A DNA stretch of 24,155 nt from positions 1-24,155 of the forward strand of contig JALMLS010000407.1 of NCBI GenBank assembly GCA_038496445.1. The letters are read 5' to 3'. Below, piece by piece: positions 18,476 to 24,155 of the stretch. Origin of the DNA: Trichosphaerium sp. ATCC 40318. Lineage: Eukaryota; Discosea; Flabellinia; Trichosidae. Both the position numbers and the translations under genes were made by a program. Every line of letters starts with the position of its first letter. Positions within the stretch are counted from its first letter, which is position 1. The notes under the pieces were generated by a model that was not told the origin of the DNA, searched no databases, and saw only the letters and a list, made by a program, of their open reading frames with translations.

Positions 18476-19086
18476 ATGTTCAAGAAGAAGAAGCGCCCTT
18501 CAAAGCTATGGAAAAGAATACACAGTCGTTATGACAACGAGCATCTAGCAGTCATAGGTCCAAACAGACCCAATAGGTCAAACAATTATATTCAAATTAG
18601 ACCTGCACTTCATGACATTGCGCAACAGGTAAACTTCTAATCAACAAACAACATACATTCAATATCGGGGTTTTTTTGAAAGCACAGTAAGACCTTGTGT
18701 TTTATTTCCTTATAAAAACAGTTTTTCAAGGCATGGGAGGGAAATAAAAAGGTGAAGATTTTGAAGTGTAATTGTAAACAGCAAATCTTTTTCCAATGCT
18801 GCTTTTTTATTTGAAAAAAAATCAGTCTTGACTGTCTCTAACAGCTGTTCTTTAGCAAAACACAAGCATACCTCAATTTTTCTACAATCCCAATCGCTGC
18901 CGGAGTTACTATGAAACCGGATATTGTGGATACGGCAACCTCTGCAGGTGGGAACACGGAGAAACTGACTGGCTTCCAAAATACAAGCAAAATGAAGTTT
19001 GCGAAGGAAAAGAAAAAACAATTGAGACTATGCGTGACGACCCCTTTATTGCTAGATACGGCCAACGAAAACGTGGACTACAATAA
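18476..19086 (+). CDS. CCCH zinc-finger protein, probable RNA-binding
   Basis: Exon 1 18476-18628 starts MFKKKKRPSKLWKRI. The last exon, 18856-19086, contains a perfect C-x8-C-x5-C-x3-H finger: CRSYYETGYCGYGNLCRWEH. This class (as in TIS11, and in the splicing factor CWC24/RNF113) binds RNA. Both outer exons are phase 0. A 30-nt microexon at 18722-18751 (FFKAWEGNKK), flanked by AG and GT, also fits in phase and would make the product 137 residues with the finger ligands at 76, 85, 91 and 95. Without it the intron would be 227 nt. No RING domain follows, so it is not a full CWC24 orthologue. It ends with a basic tail (RYGQRKRGLQ). Confidence 0.78.
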
Positions 19087-19280
19087 AATGTATGCACTTT
19101 TAACAAATACTGTCATTTCGCACATGTGTTCTAATGTGATAAGGTTGAACAATTTAGACCTTCCAAATTCGATCAGAAACCAATATTGTACGCCAGAAAA
19201 GGAAACCACGTGTAGCTCCATTTGAGCATATTGTATTACAAAGAATACAGATTACACTAAATAGAAGTATACCCTTAAAT

Positions 19281-19871
19281 CTACGTATCTACAGTTCCTG
19301 GGTTGCGAAGAATCTCTCCTTCATATGTTTTGAGTTGTTTCATAAATCCATCATTTGGCTCTACAAACGGCCTCACGGTTCTAATGTGATCTATAGCTTG
19401 TTTTATACCGTAACCTTCAACATTCATCATGTATGCAATAACTATAGTAGGTGCTCTACTTGCTCCAGCGCCACTAAAAACCACAATTAACGAGTCACAT
19501 TTTCGTTGAAGTTATGTTCAAAGTATTTTGCTCTTCTTACATACCAATGAACTAAAACTCGTCCTTTGTTCTCTAGCGCTTCTGAAATGAACATATTACA
19601 CTCTTGAAAGTGTTCCCGGATGTTTGTCTTTTCATTATCCCAGAATGTAAGTACTTTGTACTTAAAACAGTCTACGAATGGAGGAAAAGGCATTGTATCG
19701 CATATCATCACAATATGGGTTATTTTATTTTTATCAAGCGCTTTTTTATCGTTAGCATCGCTTCTTGAGCCCTTTCAGTGCGTTAGAATGTGGTTTTAAT
19801 GAAAAGAAATGTATGAATGGACAGAATTGTTTATGACGTACTAAAAACAGACCAGGCAATACTTCATTCAT
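19281..19871 (-). CDS. Dual-specificity phosphatase
   Basis: Three exons, 19871-19842, 19771-19545 and 19473-19281; 450 nt, 149 residues, all phases agree. The start MNEVLPGLFLGS is the usual opening of small atypical DSPs. The general acid is probably D55 in TFWDNEK. The active-site loop HCGAGASR (C86, R92) matches HCx5R, followed by APTIVIAYMM. The catalytic Cys codon is split by the second intron (TG at the end of exon 2, T at the start of exon 3). It would remove phosphate from Tyr and Ser/Thr residues; targets unknown. The compact size means a catalytic domain only, with no targeting domain. Confidence 0.93.
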
Positions 19872-20109
19872 TGCTTGTACGTGTGTTGTATTATTAACTT
19901 GTAATAAATAGGTGGCACAAAACCCCGATTGTTCAGTGAACTACTTTAAGTTTAACAGCAATCATGTTTTACATCTCTCGTAGTCAATAACGTGATTTTA
20001 CTATTATTCACAATCACGCGTGTTACCAGTTGCAACAACCATCAATATATACAAACAGAAGTAAAGGAGAACAAAGAAAGACATGATAATTAAGAACTTT
20101 TTTTTTGCT
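19872..20109. other. Intergenic between phosphatase start and CCT6 end
   Basis: 238 bp that must hold the CCT6 3' end signals and the phosphatase promoter. Nothing specific recognised. Confidence 0.4.
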
Positions 20110-22929
20110 TTATTGTTTAGCTTTACCAGCCTGTAGAATCTCGTCTACCAAAAGCAAATTCGTTGCAACACTGATAGCAGAGTGAAGAAGTTGTCTTTTA
20201 ACTCTGTAAATATCATAGACGCCAGCAGCTTCAGGGGACATTGGCTTACCACTCCAGATATCAAGTCTTTAAATAAAACAGTAAGAACAAGCTTGGGAAA
20301 TTATTTTTCTAATTGTTTTTTTCAAAGTAATATATTGGCTCCTGCAGAAGGAAAAACTACGTTTAATATCCGTAGAGCGCCATCCAAGAAGCCGTAATGT
20401 GCACGCACAGAAGAAGAAAAAAAAGAGAAAACACAAGGCGAGAAAAAGAGATGAGAGAAAAATAGTGAAAATCAATTTTGTTTCATGATAACATACCCAA
20501 CGCAGTGACCCTTTTTATGTTCAGATTTAAGTGCCAACAATGCATCAATTTGGTCAATACCAGAGTTAACAGCAAGAGTCTTTGGGATAGCCAAGAGAGC
20601 ATCTGCAAGGCATTCTACACCAAGACGTTTACGGCCTTCTACAGATGAAGCAAATTCATGCAAGAAAGCAGAACATGCCATTTCAAAAGCACCACCACCC
20701 TAAAAACCGGCGAGTCAGAATCGAGCGAGTACAGTTCACCGAACAGCGAAATAAAGAAACATTTCAAAAAAAAAAAACAAAATTGATTGATTTTGAAAAT
20801 GTTCAAGAAAGAAGGCGTACAGGGACAACACATTTATCATCAATGGTGTTTTTAACAGCACGAAGACCATCACGGATAGCATCCTTAATTTGATAGATAG
20901 TATGCTTGTTAGGACCTAGAGAGAAAGTCAAAAAAAATCCTTTTAAAAAAAAAGCGATAAAACCAGAATACTTCAAGCTTCGTACCTTTAATCAAGATAC
21001 TGCAAGAGTTTGGATTTTTGACGTCCTTTACAAAAGTGTATTTCTCCTCTCCGAGAACTTGAGTGTAAACAGTACCGGCTTGACCCAAAACTTCTGGGGA
21101 AATATCTTCCAAGGAGTTTACGGCAGTACTAAAGGAAAAATGTTAAAAACGAACATTAAAAAAAAAAAGAAAACAGACGTACCCGCCACAGGCAAGCATG
21201 AGACGTTCCATGTTTCTACGCTTAGCACGTCTGAGGGCCATAATACCTTCTTTAGCGAGCATATCAAGGCTCATAGGGTCAATACCCTACAAAGAAAGAT
21301 TAGCTGAAACATCTCCACAAAAAAGAAGCTTGGTCCAAAGTTGTAGTTTTTAAGTTTAAAGCGCTTACCTTTTGGTTGATAATGACGAATCCTTTGTCTT
21401 CAGTATCACATACTTGTCTCTTAAGTTCGATGATCTTTCTTACCTTATCATCACAAAATTTACGTTCACCTTCAACGAGTTTCTGACGTTGTTCAGCAGA
21501 TTCCCAACTGGCTTCTAAAGAAAAAAAAAAATAAACACATGCCCAGCATGTTGCTTTAAAACATTTTCTTATTAAATGAGGGGTTTAAAATCAGCTATCT
21601 ATGGGTTTGAGTTTCATCGTCAAAGAACTTACGAAGACCGTCGTTGTTTCATCATTTAAACAAAAAATCGAAAAAAAAACAAACAACCGAGAAAATAAAA
21701 CTTTGTTGGAGAAAAATGACGTACCATTGTTAGTATCAGCTTTCTCGAACTCAAGGGATACGTTACAGGTGAGAATAAAGCACTAGTTATAAAAATGAGA
21801 TGAAAAGAAAGCGATGTAAATGAAATAAAATTAAAGTACGTTTTTAAGACGTTTTGGCATCTCTGGGTGTCTAGGACCGTGATCCAATACTAAACCCTTT
21901 ACTAGTTGAGTGTCTACATCTGATTTATGTTGCATAGCTTGGATTTCAACCTATACATTACGTCAAAACAAGAGTATCGAGCAAAAGAAAGTTGCAATCA
22001 AATTTTAAGCAAGATAGAAAATCCGCGCTTAAGGAGTTGTGCGTTTTTCTATTTCGCGAGAATCTAGTATCGTACCATGTGTAAATCGATTGGTTTTTCA
22101 CCTTGTTTGACGCATAGAATGGCATCAACAACAACAGGCGTTAAAACGTTAGCGAGCTTGGCATGAACTTTAGTTGCCAAAGATGCGTTTGCTACGCATG
22201 ACAAGAGTTCGTTGGTCATCTCTTCTGGTTTCTAAAAGCGTACCTGTCAGTCACGTAGAAAAATTAAAAAAAAACATTTGAAAACCCGCGTTAAACCACT
22301 GACGCTTACCTTTTGGATGGCGCATTTGTCTAAAAATTCCAATGCCTTTCGCTCAGCGAGGTGGATACCGTCTGCGAGAGCCCGTGGGTGAACACCTTCT
22401 GCCAACCATCGGCTAGCCTGAAAAGTGTCAGACGCGATGTAATAGTACGTTGTCGCTTACTTGGGAGAGGATTTCGCCAATAATGATGACATTGGACGTT
22501 GTACCATCACCTGTAATTTTATCTTGTGCTACAGCGCTGCGAGCGATTAAACTGGCGGTAGGGTGGTTTATGTGCTAGTAAATTACTTAGATGAAAATAA
22601 CTGCGATTTAGGCGAGATCTAGAATACAGCGTTGATGGCTAATGTACGCACCATTTCTTTGAGTAATACGTTTCCATCCTTTGTCAATTTAATATCGCCA
22701 GCACCAGAAACCAACCTTGAAGCCGTGTGAGGAAAATCAGTGTTTAGTGCCCCTGAGCGCTTCAAATCGCTCCAAATTACGGTATATCGTACATTTTGAG
22801 TGTTCCTCTTGGTCCTAGGTTAGAGGCGAGAATTTTTTGCAAGCTCTTCGCTGAGTTAATATTAATGAGCAGAGCATGCTGTGCGCTGGCAATTTGAGCG
22901 TCCTTGCTAACGAGCTTGAGGGCAGACAT
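20110..22929 (-). CDS. CCT6: T-complex chaperonin subunit zeta (CCT6)
   Basis: Thirteen exons: 22929-22793, 22715-22652, 22574-22461, 22417-22310, 22231-22076, 21950-21840, 21782-21725, 21514-21369, 21286-21183, 21128-20986, 20915-20821, 20699-20497, 20266-20110. They total 1596 nt, 531 residues, the usual CCT6 length, with no frame problem. The group II chaperonin motifs are present: [14 protein letters not shown] (D90, ATP hydrolysis region), VVPGGGA, and a C-terminus [18 protein letters not shown] typical of the zeta subunit. CCT6 is one of eight subunits of the cytosolic TRiC/CCT double ring that folds actin, tubulin and other proteins using ATP. Introns range from tens of nt to about 230 nt (the last and the seventh) and have poly-T tracts. 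It is transcribed divergently from the gene at 23225. Confidence 0.97.
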
Positions 22930-23224
22930 GTTGTACAGGGTGTAAAAAAGAACAACAAAAAAATCTTTAAATTTCTACAAAAAACACTTAAAGAACCCGT
23001 TCATCAAACCCTCTCAAGGTGTACATGTACACCATAAAAACACTGTCTCACAACAAGCATGCTGAAATATTTCGGCTTCCTCTGAAATGACTTGACATTA
23101 CATCTTGAGGGAAAATACCGTACAAAACTTTTTCGGTTTTTTTTTTGTTTGTAGCGAACTAAGTTCAGCGTCCTGCTGTGTCACTCCTGTATATAACCAT
23201 CGCTTGTATCCACGCGTATTTTAA
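22930..23224. promoter_or_regulatory. Bidirectional promoter region of CCT6 and the four-helix membrane gene
   Basis: The only spacer between two divergent start codons. It carries a perfect 16-bp palindrome (23018-23033), 89 bp upstream of the CCT6 ATG, and a T-rich tract near 23130-23150. Function of these elements is inferred from position only. Confidence 0.5.
23018..23033. repeat. 16-bp perfect palindrome GGTGTACATGTACACC
   Basis: Self-complementary over all 16 bases, in the CCT6 upstream region; a possible dimeric factor site. Confidence 0.6.
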
Positions 23225-23963
23225 ATGGAGACAGCCGAGAAAGTGTGGCAGGTGCTCGTCACTGGCTTATGGGGTAGTCGTGAGGGCGTTCTTCGCCTGC
23301 ATGGCATAATAAACGTAACTTACGGTATTGCTGCTTTGCTATCACCTACTATGGTGTTTCAGCATTTATATTCCGCTTCAGACAGTACGTAGATCAATAT
23401 TATATTAATACAAGCGTTTTGGCTAACAAAAGCGTAGTAATGTTCAGAACACTTGATTATTACTTGATGTGGGTACGTATAACGCAATGCTAGCTTTTCG
23501 TAGGCTTATACAACTGTCAGGATATTTTCGCTTGTCAGTGCCTGCCTTTAGGTGCGCTTCAGCTATACGCATCAACTTCAAAGGAAGAAGACTTAAAAAA
23601 GGTACGCTGTCACTCAATAAACAAGATTTCACTTATTGTTCGTGTCACTAAACAATTTCGCTTACAAATATCAGCTGGTAATCGCTTCATCTTTCTTTAC
23701 ACGCTCAGTATACGTTTTCTGCATATTCTTTTATCCACTAGCCCACAATTTCGATTTTGGTTACCTGGTTGATAGGCCAATATCTGCGTTCTATAAGGTC
23801 GAAAGGATTTGGAGTTACTACTCAATTTATCAACATTTTTATTGGGCTTTCTTACATGACGTATCAGACTATTTTATGTAACATCAACACTTGTATAAAC
23901 TCGTTATCCGTAACAAAAAAAAAAAAATTACCTGTAACAAGATGTAATAAAAACCACTGTTGA
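23225..23963 (+). CDS. Predicted four-helix membrane protein, unknown family
   Basis: Exons 23225-23384, 23438-23472, 23494-23601 and 23675 onward; phases agree at the first three junctions. The second intron (23473-23493) is only 21 nt and is needed because it contains an in-frame TAG. Hydrophobic segments: INVTYGIAALLSPTMVF, YYLMWLFVGLYNCQDIFA, LVIASSFFTRSVYVFCIFFY, and in a shifted frame GVTTQFINIFIGLSYMTYQT. The shift needs one base fewer near 23798 (AAGG). Unshifted, the frame ends at 23881 with a tail WSYYSIYQHFYWAFLHD, which destroys the last helix. I do not recognise the family; small 4-TM proteins of this build are common and mostly uncharacterised. Confidence 0.6.
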
Positions 23964-24055
23964 CCACCACAACTTTAATACTACTACAGTTGTTACCTAT
24001 TCTGATAGCGCAAAAGTCCAATCACGCTGAATAAAACGTAAAACATTAGCAAGCT

Positions 24056-24148
24056 ATGAAATCACGTAAAAGACGTGCCTATACACTTCATTTTCAACGT
24101 GATAATGTTGGCAGGGCTAAAGAGAAGGCACAGGCAAAAAAAACGTAA
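24056..24148 (+). CDS. Tiny basic ORF (30 aa)
   Basis: ATG-started frame reading MKSRKRRAYTLHF then RDNVGRAKEKAQAKKT. It is very basic, as in ribosomal or nucleolar peptides, but too short to assign. It could also be an exon of a gene extending past the window. Confidence 0.25.
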   Translation: MKSRKRRAYTLHFQRDNVGRAKEKAQAKKT

Positions 24149-24155
24149 ACTATCT

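Noticed and set aside
18911-19225. Plus-strand ORF overlapping the CCCH exon in another frame
   Set aside because: The overlapping frame contains the perfect C-x8-C-x5-C-x3-H finger and good splice phase, so this ORF is a shadow.
20269-21307. ORFs on both strands inside CCT6 (for example 20906-21307 plus)
   Set aside because: All are shadows or intron read-through of the 13-exon CCT6 gene, whose phases and length fit exactly.
1-24155. CRISPR arrays, tRNA or rRNA genes, and a viral origin for the window
   Set aside because: No spacer-repeat array or tRNA-like fold was seen. The spliceosomal introns and CCT6 place the window in a eukaryotic nuclear genome; MORN_2 and LRR repeats alone do not show viral origin.

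Overview
This window is nuclear DNA from a eukaryote. It is AT-rich, its genes are split by many short GT-AG introns, and it carries a complete 13-exon gene for the cytosolic chaperonin subunit CCT6. A tyrosine-kinase-like domain with an 'RP' subdomain XI, a C-type-lectin-like domain and several single-pass surface proteins fit a unicellular opisthokont (a protist relative of animals, or an early-branching fungus) or an amoeba. That placement is inference and I cannot name the organism.

Layout. 1-507: 3' end of a kinase gene (+). 995-1852: F-box/LRR gene (+). 1946-2143: possible small gene (+). 2282-4680: 13-exon surface protein with signal peptide, beta-helix, Pro/Thr stalk and membrane anchor (-). 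5475-6239: lectin-like membrane protein, apparently damaged (+). 6328-6826: gene debris (-). 6944-8341: large F-box/LRR gene with 17 near-identical repeats (-). 8811-9801: non-coding element with terminal inverted repeats. 9898-10354: small membrane protein (-). 10736-12050: seven-exon 2-oxoglutarate/Fe(II) oxygenase (+). 12080-12379: relic of a Rab-type GTPase (+). 13206-13633: F-box gene cut short after its linker (-). 14382-14955: GFA/CENP-V-type zinc protein (+). 14914-15615: an unrecognised gene mixed with LRR relics. 16019-16729: F-box protein with MORN_2-type repeats (+). 16977-18342: F-box/LRR gene (-). 18476-19086: CCCH zinc-finger gene (+). 19281-19871: dual-specificity phosphatase (-). 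20110-22929: CCT6 (-). 23225-23963: four-helix membrane protein (+).

Two zones stand out. The right-hand 5 kb is orderly housekeeping sequence. The left 19 kb is turbulent. It holds five F-box genes, four of them with a shared 'GSPLL' linker, and at least three detached LRR fragments. It also has duplicated exon/intron pieces, an inverted-repeat element, several surface-type genes with single-base frame breaks, and all 21 CACGTG hexamers that I found. The F-box proteins would act as substrate adaptors of SCF ubiquitin ligases with rapidly changing recognition repeats; next to lectin-like and beta-helix surface proteins this looks like a fast-evolving recognition region, which is inference.

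Gene structures were spliced by hand from reading frame, GT-AG signals and family alignment from memory. Introns of 21-32 nt are required by the reading frame in several genes. In most genes I list, exon lengths add up to whole codons; where they do not, I say so.
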